From Bacteroidales bacterium (GTDB taxonomy: Bacteria; Bacteroidota; Bacteroidia; Bacteroidales; NBLH01): DNA of 64,000 nt. Below, one piece after another: positions 32,801-41,180 of the stretch. The stretch covers positions 1 through 64,000 of the forward strand of contig JAFGWC010000157.1 in assembly GCA_016937695.1 (NCBI GenBank). The letters are read 5' to 3'. Below the pieces are notes generated by a model that had not been told where the DNA came from, searched no databases, and saw only the letters and a list, made by a program, of their open reading frames with translations. The translations under genes and the position numbers were made by a program. Numbering within the stretch: the first letter of the stretch is position 1; each line of letters opens with the position of its first letter.

Positions 32801-32894
32801 TAACTATCAAAGTAGCTATAATAAATATCAGGCTATTTAATCTTTTTCTGATTAATATGCTATTTCTTATTTTAGAAATTTTCTCAAACATCAA
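29847..32894 (-). CDS. Multi-PAS/GAF membrane sensor without recognisable output domain
   Basis: N-terminal TM, long periplasmic helical region, second TM, HAMP-like, GAF IGDGLIGTVALERN, three PAS domains; C-terminal end is coiled-coil with no kinase, GGDEF or PP2C motifs. Confidence 0.85.
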   Translation of the reverse strand: MMFEKISKIRNSILIRKRLNSLIFIIATLIVIMGIVSIRGISDINKKINEINVVYLENIVSLSNLVENLYAILIENHILYNDEITEISANNSVNMDLVDNYLADFEQSISNQVQRELYDKFLIEFQNYISILKEINTLKFNDKQELISEIRAKREIASFKNLQILVKDLMDYNKKGIISNSEYIHQLEKQLLTKIYLYSFIVLLLSIGIIFFLLKDISPALKVLKDNLQILGKGEIPETNVPESENEIGLMAKLTNELTSNISRVNNFAIEISKGNYDSKHTVTKSDLLGNALVNLQNNLKLAKEADERRKIEDERRNWTNKGHALFSEILRQRAGGINELTDNIIKNLVYYLNANQGGLFTIVDDGQKSILKLVSAFAYDRKKFFEREIEIGDGLIGTVALERNTIYLKEIPEDYIEIESGLGDSNPKSLIIVPLKFEEDILGVVEIASFKEFHDFEVKFVEDVAQSIASSLLTARINEQTEHLLEESRKQSEVLTEQEIEGRRNMEQMIAAQELSKIREADLGGILSAVDNTLMKGEYEIDGTLISVNDRHLKTMGYELSEIIGKNIEMFVPQNELDNFRTLWNNVIKGNPKQLEVRRKTKTGETIWLINQYTPVKDIDGKISKVLYLAHDITRYKQSEEESIARATALQFKEEELEQNINNLKNAQKEIIGKHTEISSILNAIEKATLVMEFDMQGLITNVNDAFLKMFEKSLDQMIGRKLEDFVIINRTNEKNIQIWNELKNGNHFIISERYNFSDGKNIWLDQTYTPILDSNNKPFKVLNIASDITKLKSVEEEKEVLTQQSEKLSDLLKERDDEINKIINQRETKQIDGSENTNKFIVTSSALDNLYYKIEINNENKIIEINNSFEKSIGYSKKEIIDNELYKYFIDKDKKIFEESLIKLRNGETQNIEFKIIKKNNTEMLLKSYLFPVLDEKNDLMKIVIYAIDINASESDNKIIEEIKKDIAEKNKELIEIRKKLEENSSVDEIKFDEKSDKLYHEWVKKLKKDLDS

Positions 32895-33096
32895 GCAATC
32901 TCTACATTATATCTTATTTAATAATATTGCTATACAATATTTAAACCAAAATAAATTAAAGATTAGCAATTTACAATATATTTTCAACAAAAAAATACAA
33001 AAATTTTTATTCACATAAAAATGTTTATATTTCAAATAAAAAAGCACAATTTATTGTATAACTAGCCTTTAAAATTTATTTTTAAAATTAAAAATC

Positions 33097-33141
33097 AATA
33101 TCTAATTTAAATATTTATTAAATAAATTTAAGTTAGATATT
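33097..33141. repeat. Imperfect inverted repeat
   Basis: AATATCTAATTTAAAT (33097-33112) / ATTTAAGTTAGATATT (33126-33141), one non-Watson-Crick position. Confidence 0.6.
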
Positions 33142-33163
33142 TAAATTTTTAAAAATAATAAAA

Positions 33164-33178
33164 GTTTACAAAGTAAAC
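33164..33178. repeat. Operator-like palindrome
   Basis: GTTTAC-AAA-GTAAAC perfect dyad. Confidence 0.5.
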
Positions 33179-33263
33179 AAAATTTTACTTTATTACAATA
33201 AATAAAATTTGCAATTTGCTTTTTAAAATTAATAATTTAGGAGTTTTACAAAAAGATTTTTAG

Positions 33264-33305
33264 GTAAGCAAACTTAATTATATTTTAATACTTCAGTTTG
33301 CTTAC
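33264..33305. repeat. Perfect 11 bp inverted repeat, 20 nt loop
   Basis: GTAAGCAAACT (33264-33274) / AGTTTGCTTAC (33295-33305). Confidence 0.6.
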
Positions 33306-33364
33306 AAAATTTTAAATATTGAAGGTAATATGCTTATTATCAATCAATAGCGCATAATAATATA

Positions 33365-34240
33365 TTATTCACTTAATAATATTTGTTTGGCTTTTTCGAG
33401 GTCGTTTTTTTCTTTTTCAGGTAATTCCGGAATATTTAGGTTTAACGATTTTAATTTATCAATAATTATATCGCTTATGGCAATTCTTGTATACCATTTA
33501 TTATCAGCTGGTATAACGTACCACGGCGCATATTCTGTAGAAGTTTTATTTATTGCCTGTTCAAATGCATTTTGATATTTATCCCAAAGCTTTCTTTCTT
33601 CGATATCTCCCATTGAAAATTTCCAATTTTTATCTTCTTGTTCTATTCTGTCAAGAAATCTTATTTTTTGCTCTTCTTTTGAAAGATTAAGAAAAAATTT
33701 TAAGATAATTGTTCCGTTTTGATGTAAATTTTTTTCAAAATTATTAATTTGCTGATATCTGTCTTCCCAAAATTGATTATTTACTTTATCAATTGAGTCG
33801 ATTCCGGGAATTTGTTCTCCTAAAATATATTGTGGGTGCACTTTTGTTACAAGTACATTTTCGTAATGAGAGCGATTAAATATTCCAATTTGTCCTCTTT
33901 CAGGTAGTTCTTTATAATGTCGCCAAAGAAAATCGTGATCTAATTCATTTTTTGAAGGTGCTTTAAAACTTGTAACTCGGCAGCCTTGTGGGTTAATTCC
34001 TGACATAACGTGTTTTATTACTCCGTCTTTACCTGCTGCATCCATTGCTTGCAAAACAATTAACAAAGAATATCTGTCATCGGCATAAAAAGTGTATTGA
34101 ATTTTTGATAGCTTTTTAATATTTTTTTTTAGCTTTTCTTTTGATTCTTCGATTTTATATTTTCCGGTATATTTAGTGTCTTGTTCGCTGATTATAAACT
34201 TGTTACCAGGCTTTGCCATTAATTTTTCGATATCTACCAT
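33365..34240 (-). CDS. Polyphosphate kinase 2 family protein (polyP:nucleotide phosphotransferase)
   Basis: LQAMDAAGKDGVIKHVMSGINPQGCRVTSFKAPS Walker A-like; GIFNRSHYENVLVTKVHP; IRFLDRIEQEDKNWKFSMGDIEER. Confidence 0.95.
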   Translation of the reverse strand: MVDIEKLMAKPGNKFIISEQDTKYTGKYKIEESKEKLKKNIKKLSKIQYTFYADDRYSLLIVLQAMDAAGKDGVIKHVMSGINPQGCRVTSFKAPSKNELDHDFLWRHYKELPERGQIGIFNRSHYENVLVTKVHPQYILGEQIPGIDSIDKVNNQFWEDRYQQINNFEKNLHQNGTIILKFFLNLSKEEQKIRFLDRIEQEDKNWKFSMGDIEERKLWDKYQNAFEQAINKTSTEYAPWYVIPADNKWYTRIAISDIIIDKLKSLNLNIPELPEKEKNDLEKAKQILLSE

Positions 34241-34297
34241 GTTGAATTGTGTTTTAGATTTTAAGAATCCAAATTACAATTTTTTTGGTATAAATCA

Positions 34298-34331
34298 AAA
34301 AAACCACTTTAAAATATTTTAAAGCGGTTTT
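34298..34331. terminator. Terminator-like hairpin separating the TPR operon from the PPK2 gene
   Basis: AAAACCACTTTAAAAT / ATTTTAAAGCGGTTTT stem, one mismatch. Confidence 0.65.
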
Positions 34332-34350
34332 AATAAAATAAATTCTTATA

Positions 34351-34971
34351 TTATTTTATAAGTTTTAATCCTTCAAGTGCAGATTTATCGTTTGGTGAAT
34401 ACATCAAAACCTTATTAAACAACACTTTAGCTTCTCTGGATTTTCCCATTTGAAAATTTGTCCAAGCTAACATTAATAAAGCATCGTATCCAAAAGGATA
34501 TAAATTAACAACTTTATCGAAGTATTTAAATGCATTCTGATACTCTTTTTGTCCGTAATAAATAAGTCCTAATCTATAATTTGCAATAGTATTGTTTGGT
34601 GAATTAGCTATAATTTTTTTATACAAAGAAATTACCTCATCCCATTTACCAATTGCGGCATTTGGATATATTAGTCCAAATTTTGCTTCTTCTGCATATG
34701 GCATTAAATTTACTGCTTTTTGATAATGGGCAACAGATTCGTTAAAAATACCGGCTTGGTAATTTAACCATCCTAATCTCAGATTTATTTCATATGAATT
34801 AGCGTCATAAACATTTTTTAAAACCTGAACAGCTTTTTTAAATTCTCCTTTTTTCTCTAATTCATAACTTTTTTCAAATGCCTGTAATACAGCAACTTGA
34901 CTAAGCATATTTGTAGTAATAAACATTAATATAATTACTACTGCTATTGTTTTTCTTTTTAAAAATTCCAT
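34351..34971 (-). CDS. Secreted TPR protein
   Basis: Signal peptide; TPR units (NYRLGLIYYGQKEYQNAFKYFDKVVNLYP). Confidence 0.88.
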   Translation of the reverse strand: MEFLKRKTIAVVIILMFITTNMLSQVAVLQAFEKSYELEKKGEFKKAVQVLKNVYDANSYEINLRLGWLNYQAGIFNESVAHYQKAVNLMPYAEEAKFGLIYPNAAIGKWDEVISLYKKIIANSPNNTIANYRLGLIYYGQKEYQNAFKYFDKVVNLYPFGYDALLMLAWTNFQMGKSREAKVLFNKVLMYSPNDKSALEGLKLIK

Positions 34972-36287
34972 TTTATTCCTCCTATTATTGCGTTATAACT
35001 ATATTCTTTTTTAAAATCTAAATCATTAATTTTGTATTCATTTATTTTTATATAATCTTCGTATTTTGCAAAAAGAGTTAGTTTGTAATTAAATAAATAT
35101 CCATATATTTTAACTGATTTCATATCTTTAATTACATCTAAATCATTATAAATAACAAAAGCGTGGTTACTTACATAGTTTTTAAAATTGCCGAAAGAGA
35201 TTGCTGGTTCGATAAATATTTTATAAATTTTCAACCCAATTGATTGATTAACAACTAATTGCGAAATAGTTCCGTTTGAAGAAAAATCGAATTGATTATT
35301 AATACTGCTTAAAGTGTAAAAATTATTATTACCAAAAGGATAAAAATACATTGATAAGCCCGGTTGTATTTGAAATTGTCCGTTAATAGCTGATAATGAG
35401 TTTGATAATTCAAATTTAAGCAATGAAAAATCTTTTTCAAAAGATAAGAATCCGATAAAAGCTCCGGTTGTTACTTTTTGAATTCCAACTGATGAACTAC
35501 TCCATGCACCTTTAGTTTGAACAGTTGTTAATTCATCCGAAAATATTAGTGCTGTATTAAAAGCCAAATTAAACTTTAATCCATATTTTGCTTGTTTGCT
35601 GAATTTAAAATATAGTTGACTTTGTTTTACGCTTCTGTTAAAATTATATGCTGAATTTTCTTCAACTACAAAAGAATTATTTAATATGTTAATTCCGGTA
35701 TAACCCCAATAAATTCTTTTATCGTTTTGTATTAAATTTTCAAAATTTACTGAATAATAAGAAAAATCTGTTCTAATATCTTGTTTTAAAATATCGCCTG
35801 TATTTGTTTCGGCAGTATAGTCTTTCCAGTTATCAAATTTTGTTTCTATGTATATTGAACTAAAAATCGGATTTTGCTTAATTCCTATTTTTTCTTTAAG
35901 GTTTACAGATAAAACAGATGTAAATTTTCTGGCATCTTCAATTCTTCCTGAAAATAGATATGAATAGTACAAATATTCTTTAATTAGCTCATCATTAGGA
36001 TTTTGATCTCTTGCATTTTCGAAATAATTTATTGCTTGTCGGTACTTTTTAAGTTCATAATAAGCAATTCCCATTCTAACTTGAAGATAGTAGAAATCAA
36101 TATCATTTTTTAATGAAATTTTTCCTGTTTTAATTAAATCTTTCCATTCTGATTTTAGATATTGATCGTAAGTTTTAATATTTATTTCCGGATAATTAAC
36201 TGTTTCTTGCGATTTTACAGATAATATAAAAAATCCGACAATTATTGCTGTTAAAGCGAATTTGTAAATTAAGTTTTTTTTATGCAT
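34959..36287 (-). CDS. TPR plus predicted outer-membrane beta-barrel protein
   Basis: Signal peptide; TPR (IAYYELKKYRQAINYFENARDQNP); C-terminal alternating strands ending in GGIKWNF; overlaps next gene by 13 bp. Confidence 0.75.
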   Translation of the reverse strand: MHKKNLIYKFALTAIIVGFFILSVKSQETVNYPEINIKTYDQYLKSEWKDLIKTGKISLKNDIDFYYLQVRMGIAYYELKKYRQAINYFENARDQNPNDELIKEYLYYSYLFSGRIEDARKFTSVLSVNLKEKIGIKQNPIFSSIYIETKFDNWKDYTAETNTGDILKQDIRTDFSYYSVNFENLIQNDKRIYWGYTGINILNNSFVVEENSAYNFNRSVKQSQLYFKFSKQAKYGLKFNLAFNTALIFSDELTTVQTKGAWSSSSVGIQKVTTGAFIGFLSFEKDFSLLKFELSNSLSAINGQFQIQPGLSMYFYPFGNNNFYTLSSINNQFDFSSNGTISQLVVNQSIGLKIYKIFIEPAISFGNFKNYVSNHAFVIYNDLDVIKDMKSVKIYGYLFNYKLTLFAKYEDYIKINEYKINDLDFKKEYSYNAIIGGIKWNF

Positions 36288-36292
36288 TTTAA

Positions 36293-38494
36293 TTAATCAA
36301 TTTTTCTTGTTAATTTAATTTTATTTTTTGAATAAATTTCAAAAATTCCTTTATTATCTATCTGAATATCAAAACTTAAGCTTTTTAGTGATTTTTTAAA
36401 AAAGTAATTTGTCAATTTACTTTCTAGTATTATTTTTTCCGGCGATAATTCATTATCGATGCTTAAATATTTTAATTCAAATCTTGTATTTAAAAATAAA
36501 AAAAATGGTGCAAAAATATCTTGCAAATACATTAAGTATTTGTTAAACACTATGTTAATAGGAATTGAATCTGAAATTATTACATCTTCATAATATCCGA
36601 AAGAAACATTATATACAGATAAATAAAAATAATATAATGCTGAGTTTTTATCTCCAATAAAATTTTTGAAATAGTTAATTTTATTATCGTTGTATAAATA
36701 AGCAAATGAATTTGTTTGTTCGCAATGTATGTATGTGTTATTGTAAACATCAGTTTCTACATTCCAATAAACAAAATTTTCTTTTCCATTTTCGTATTTG
36801 GCATTAAATTCTAATTTTTGTCCTGGAATAAAGTTCATGGAATCTTTAAGAATATTACAAACTTTAATATTTGAAACTTTTTCATTTAATTTTGGTTTAT
36901 TAAAAGATAAAAAATCGAACTTATTATCTTGATTTACAATAAAATGGTCAATTGGATAATCAATAGTTTTTGAACCAATATAAGGTGTTGCCTGAAGCTG
37001 AAAATGCAAATGTGGATAAGGCGAACGTCCTGAGTTTCCACATTGAGCCAAAACATCGCCTTTTTTAATAAACTCGCCTTTTTTTACTTTAAATGTGTCC
37101 TTTTTAATATGGCTTAATTGAGAATAAAAATATTCTGTATGCTTTATTACAATTGAGTTTCCCCAATTATTAATTAAGTTTACATCTCCAATTTTGTTGT
37201 CTTCAATTCCATCAATTATTTCAACAATAATTCCATCGGCCGGTGCGCAAATCATTTTTCCGTAGCAAAAATAATCTTCAGGCAAATCGCCATTATTTTT
37301 AAATTGCTGGTTTTTGTTGTCTGTAATAATAAAATCCCACGCGTATTTCCATTCGCCTTTATGAGTATATTCACCATTTTCTGATTGAGAAACTGTCCAT
37401 TCGCCCATAAAAGGAAGTGATATTGGAAAAAACTTAAGCCACTTAAACCGTTTAACTGCCTGATTATGAAAGTATAAGTTTTTTTCAGGATTATTCAATT
37501 GTAGAATTACTTCTGTTAAATTTTCATCATGTATATATCTTAATTTTAATATATATATAAATAAAATTACAACAATATTAAAAGGCAAAGAATAAACTGC
37601 TAACTGATATGGAATTAGCAACTTGCCAATGCTTAATGTTATTAAAACTACAACCGGTAATAATAAAATTACCCATAAAAAAGATTTTTTTGTTGGTATA
37701 AGAAAATGCCCGCCAACAGCAATTGCCATTAAAATATAATTAAATCCGATATATGCATATCCGTATTGAGTAATATCTGCACCAATAAAGTGGTAAAAAG
37801 CATATGCCGTAAAATAACCAATTATTGATAATAAAAAAGATATTCTGGAATAGAAAAATAATCCAGCAGCAATTAATAAACCTGCAAAAATATTATATTG
37901 AAAAAAAATTGACGCTAATGATAAAAAATAAGTGCTTATTATTTCGGGAATATGGATATTATCAATAAAAATATAAATATCGACTAATGATTTTCCTCCA
38001 ATTTGAAATAATTCGTTTGTTGTGAAAATACCTCTTTCGCTTAATCCTAATCCCAATAAATCTCTGCTTGAAAGCATTACTATCCACATTCCGAAAAGAA
38101 AAGGAATACTTAAAAAAGGTAAATAATACTTTGCAAAAATTCCTTCTAAAAATAAGCTGATGAATAAAGTTAAAACAGAAGCAAAAAAAACAATAAAAAA
38201 TAGTTCAATTCCCGGCTGAAATGTTAGTCCAACTCCAAGTCCGACAAGTAAACTGTTAAATCCGTACGAACCTTTTTTTATTGTAAAAATATTGTATCCT
38301 AAATAATATGCAATTAAGTTTGTTACAAAAACAGAAATAATGCCTGAAAAACCAGCCCAAAAATCAAAAAAACTTACAATAATTAATATTACTCCAAATA
38401 TTTTATTATCTGAAAAAAATACTTGAGAATAACTATTAACAAAACTTTCAAGAACTCCTGAAATTTTATTTTTTAATCGTAAGCCAATAATCAT
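36293..38494 (-). CDS. Urea transporter (UT family) fused to M23/LytM-like peptidase domain
   Basis: N-terminal UT-like TM region (YNIFTIKKGSYGFNSLLVGLGVGL); C-terminal GNSIVIKHTEYFYSQLSHIKKDTFKVKKGEFIKKGDVLAQCGNSGRSPYPHLHFQLQ. Confidence 0.88.
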   Translation of the reverse strand: MIIGLRLKNKISGVLESFVNSYSQVFFSDNKIFGVILIIVSFFDFWAGFSGIISVFVTNLIAYYLGYNIFTIKKGSYGFNSLLVGLGVGLTFQPGIELFFIVFFASVLTLFISLFLEGIFAKYYLPFLSIPFLFGMWIVMLSSRDLLGLGLSERGIFTTNELFQIGGKSLVDIYIFIDNIHIPEIISTYFLSLASIFFQYNIFAGLLIAAGLFFYSRISFLLSIIGYFTAYAFYHFIGADITQYGYAYIGFNYILMAIAVGGHFLIPTKKSFLWVILLLPVVVLITLSIGKLLIPYQLAVYSLPFNIVVILFIYILKLRYIHDENLTEVILQLNNPEKNLYFHNQAVKRFKWLKFFPISLPFMGEWTVSQSENGEYTHKGEWKYAWDFIITDNKNQQFKNNGDLPEDYFCYGKMICAPADGIIVEIIDGIEDNKIGDVNLINNWGNSIVIKHTEYFYSQLSHIKKDTFKVKKGEFIKKGDVLAQCGNSGRSPYPHLHFQLQATPYIGSKTIDYPIDHFIVNQDNKFDFLSFNKPKLNEKVSNIKVCNILKDSMNFIPGQKLEFNAKYENGKENFVYWNVETDVYNNTYIHCEQTNSFAYLYNDNKINYFKNFIGDKNSALYYFYLSVYNVSFGYYEDVIISDSIPINIVFNKYLMYLQDIFAPFFLFLNTRFELKYLSIDNELSPEKIILESKLTNYFFKKSLKSLSFDIQIDNKGIFEIYSKNKIKLTRKID

Positions 38495-38589
38495 AATGGG
38501 TTTTATATCAACAAATTAGTTATTTTATTTTGATTTTGATGTTTTCATTAATAGTTTACTTTACATATTTATTGCAAACTGAAGATTAT

Positions 38590-39942
38590 CTACTTTTTAT
38601 CTAAATGTTTTGGCATTTTTTCAGCATTTTTAAATGTTTCAGATGTTTCTTTTTCACGAATAACATGAACATTTCCATCAACTCCTAATAAAATTATATT
38701 TGGTCTTAAAGTAATAAATTGCATCCATTGCGTCATGTTATATGCCCCAATTCTAGGTATTACAAAATTATCATCTTTTTGTAATAAAGGAAATTGAATG
38801 GCAGCTCTAATAACATCAATATTCATACATAAAGGTCCATATATTGTGGTATCTTCAGTTTGCTGAGATGTTTCCTGAGCAGGTAAAACATCATGTTCGT
38901 ACCAAAAACTAGTGAAAAGTAAATTTACACCAACATCAATAATTGTAGAGCGACGACCATTAGCTAAACGCTTGTTAGCCAGAACAGTACCGATAATATA
39001 TCCTGCATCATCAATTAATGCTCTACCTGTTTCAAGAAATAAAGTTGGTAATTTATCAGGCTCAATTTCTGAATTAATAAGAGCATTTGTCATGCTTTCA
39101 GCATAATCGTCAAATGAAGGACATGTATCTTTTCCTGGCAAATATGCACCTTTAAGTGTGTTTTTTGAAGCAAAACCACCACCTAAATCAATATATTTAA
39201 TAGTATGATTAAATTTCTTTTGAACACGAACAGCCAAATCAGCTAATTTCGCAGCAGCTACACCATATGCGCTTGCAGTCATTATATAAGTACCAATATG
39301 TGTATGTAATCCTACAAGCTCGAGGTTTTCCGAAAGCATTATTCTGTTTAGTGCATTCCAAGCTTCACCATTTTCATAATTAAAACCAAATCTATCCCAT
39401 TGCGGATAAATTCCTGCGTCCATATTAACTCTAATAGCAACTTTAGCAGTTTTCTTTAATCTATTTGAAATTTTTATCAACGAATATAATTCATCAAAAT
39501 GATCAATATGGATAAAAGAATTGTTTAAAACAGCTTGTTCTAAATCATCATCGCTTTTATCTGGTCCGTTAAAAATAATTTTACTTCCACTCACGCCATT
39601 CGATAAAGCCTTATTATACTCAAAACCTGAAACTACTTCAGCCCAAGAGCCTTCGTCGTGAAAAATTTTACAAACAGCATCTAAATAATTTGTTTTATAC
39701 GACCATGCAAATTGAACTTTCGGATATCTGGTTGAAAAAGCCTGATAAGCCTCTTTATATGTATCTCTGATAATTTTTTCTGAAATAACATAAACAGGTG
39801 AACCATAATTTTTTATGAGTTCTTTCACTGAATGATTTTCTATTTTAGGCATAATTTGAGTTCTTACTTTCATGCCAAATTTATCAGGAACGCCTGCATT
39901 AATTTTATTAATTATTGGTCTTTCGTATTTTAATTTTTCCAT
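38590..39942 (-). CDS. Type III-fold PLP-dependent decarboxylase (DAP/ornithine decarboxylase-like)
   Basis: PLP Lys in FAWSYKTNYLDAV; GLHTHIGTYI; DLGGGFASKN; YGPLCMNIDVI. Confidence 0.9.
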   Translation of the reverse strand: MEKLKYERPIINKINAGVPDKFGMKVRTQIMPKIENHSVKELIKNYGSPVYVISEKIIRDTYKEAYQAFSTRYPKVQFAWSYKTNYLDAVCKIFHDEGSWAEVVSGFEYNKALSNGVSGSKIIFNGPDKSDDDLEQAVLNNSFIHIDHFDELYSLIKISNRLKKTAKVAIRVNMDAGIYPQWDRFGFNYENGEAWNALNRIMLSENLELVGLHTHIGTYIMTASAYGVAAAKLADLAVRVQKKFNHTIKYIDLGGGFASKNTLKGAYLPGKDTCPSFDDYAESMTNALINSEIEPDKLPTLFLETGRALIDDAGYIIGTVLANKRLANGRRSTIIDVGVNLLFTSFWYEHDVLPAQETSQQTEDTTIYGPLCMNIDVIRAAIQFPLLQKDDNFVIPRIGAYNMTQWMQFITLRPNIILLGVDGNVHVIREKETSETFKNAEKMPKHLDKK

Positions 39943-39992
39943 TTTGTTGTATTTTTAGATACTAATTTCTAATTACCTATTTACAGATATTA

Positions 39993-41039
39993 TTACAATT
40001 CACCTGTCATCGATAGTTTTTCAAATTGTGAAATATCACCAATCATATCGTACGAATATCTTATAAACATTTTACCAATATCATATGATTTATACGGTTC
40101 AACTCGCATTCCCATTGAAAGTTTAACAAGTGCTTCAGGAATATTTTGTCCTGCTCCAACAGCCAAATACACCCAAGCAGGAATTCTTGGATTAATTTCA
40201 ATTAAATAATATTCATTATTAATTGTTTTAATCATTTCTAATTCCATGCCACCTCGCCATTTTGTATTTTTTATTAATTTTTTGGTGATTTCTAACATTT
40301 TTTCATCGCCAAGCGTAATTCCTCCCCAAGCTTTACCTTTATCAGTGATGTATTGCTTTCTCATAGGAACAGCGCCAATAGTATTACCTTCGCCATCTCC
40401 AAGAGCCACAACATTTACTTCAGTGCCTCTAATAAATTCTTGAATAATTACAGGCACTCCCCATTTTGCTGTTATTTTATTAAAATGATTAATTACCTGT
40501 TCCGGATTATAAGCTAAATAAGCATCATAAAATTTCCCTTTTACTAATAAAGGATAGTCGAAATGATTTCTTAGATTATTAATATCAGCATAGCTGGTAA
40601 TAGATTTACTAAACGGAACTTTAATGCCATATTTTTCACCAAATTTCGGTAAATTTGTTTTACTTCTTTCTTCAAATTGCTCTAAAGTTGGCAAATAAAT
40701 ATTAATTCCAATTTCTTTTAATCTGGCTTCTGCAAGCATAAATGTATTTAGCTCAGCATCAAAATTTGGAATAATAACATTCAAATTTTCTTTTGAATGA
40801 ATGTATTCTATTCTATCTAAAAAAGCCTGACTCCCGGAAGAAGGATATGGAATTTGATAAGTTTTATCAACTGTATTTTCCATATAAATTCCGGGTTCAA
40901 GATTTTCATAAGCTAAACCTATAATCCTTACATCTAAATCTTTCGACTCACGTAAACTCCTGATTACAGGAACTCCGGGACCCGGATTATCAGTATTATT
41001 TAAACCTGTTACTCCTATATTTAATTTTATTTTTGTCAT
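39993..41039 (-). CDS. ATP-grasp ligase (carbamoyl-phosphate-synthase-like)
   Basis: YPLLVKGKFYDAYLAYNPEQV, VIIQEFIRGTEVNVVALGDGEG, MELEMIKTINNEYYLIEINPRIPAWVYLAVGAGQN. Confidence 0.9.
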   Translation of the reverse strand: MTKIKLNIGVTGLNNTDNPGPGVPVIRSLRESKDLDVRIIGLAYENLEPGIYMENTVDKTYQIPYPSSGSQAFLDRIEYIHSKENLNVIIPNFDAELNTFMLAEARLKEIGINIYLPTLEQFEERSKTNLPKFGEKYGIKVPFSKSITSYADINNLRNHFDYPLLVKGKFYDAYLAYNPEQVINHFNKITAKWGVPVIIQEFIRGTEVNVVALGDGEGNTIGAVPMRKQYITDKGKAWGGITLGDEKMLEITKKLIKNTKWRGGMELEMIKTINNEYYLIEINPRIPAWVYLAVGAGQNIPEALVKLSMGMRVEPYKSYDIGKMFIRYSYDMIGDISQFEKLSMTGEL

Positions 41040-41180
41040 AATTTCCTAGTTTACACCACAATACACTACTTTAATCTTTCGTGTATTATAAATCTTAGAC
41101 TGCTTGTTGTTAGTATATAAATTAAACAACATTGAATGACTAATACACTAATTCCCAATTACCAATATACTAGTTACTAA

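Noticed and set aside
21275-32894. Bacterial defence system interpretation of the TerB/ABC/sensor cluster
   Set aside because: No nuclease, TIR, NTPase effector or reverse transcriptase; the SiaB/SiaC/PP2C content fits signalling better.
32704-33018. 104 aa plus-strand ORF at the 5' end of the PAS/GAF sensor gene
   Set aside because: Mostly antisense to the sensor; hydrophobic composition reflects its antisense TM segment.
33365-34240. PPK2 gene as part of the PqqD/ATP-grasp operon
   Set aside because: A terminator-like hairpin at 34298-34331 separates it from the TPR gene; PPK2 is a common housekeeping-type gene.
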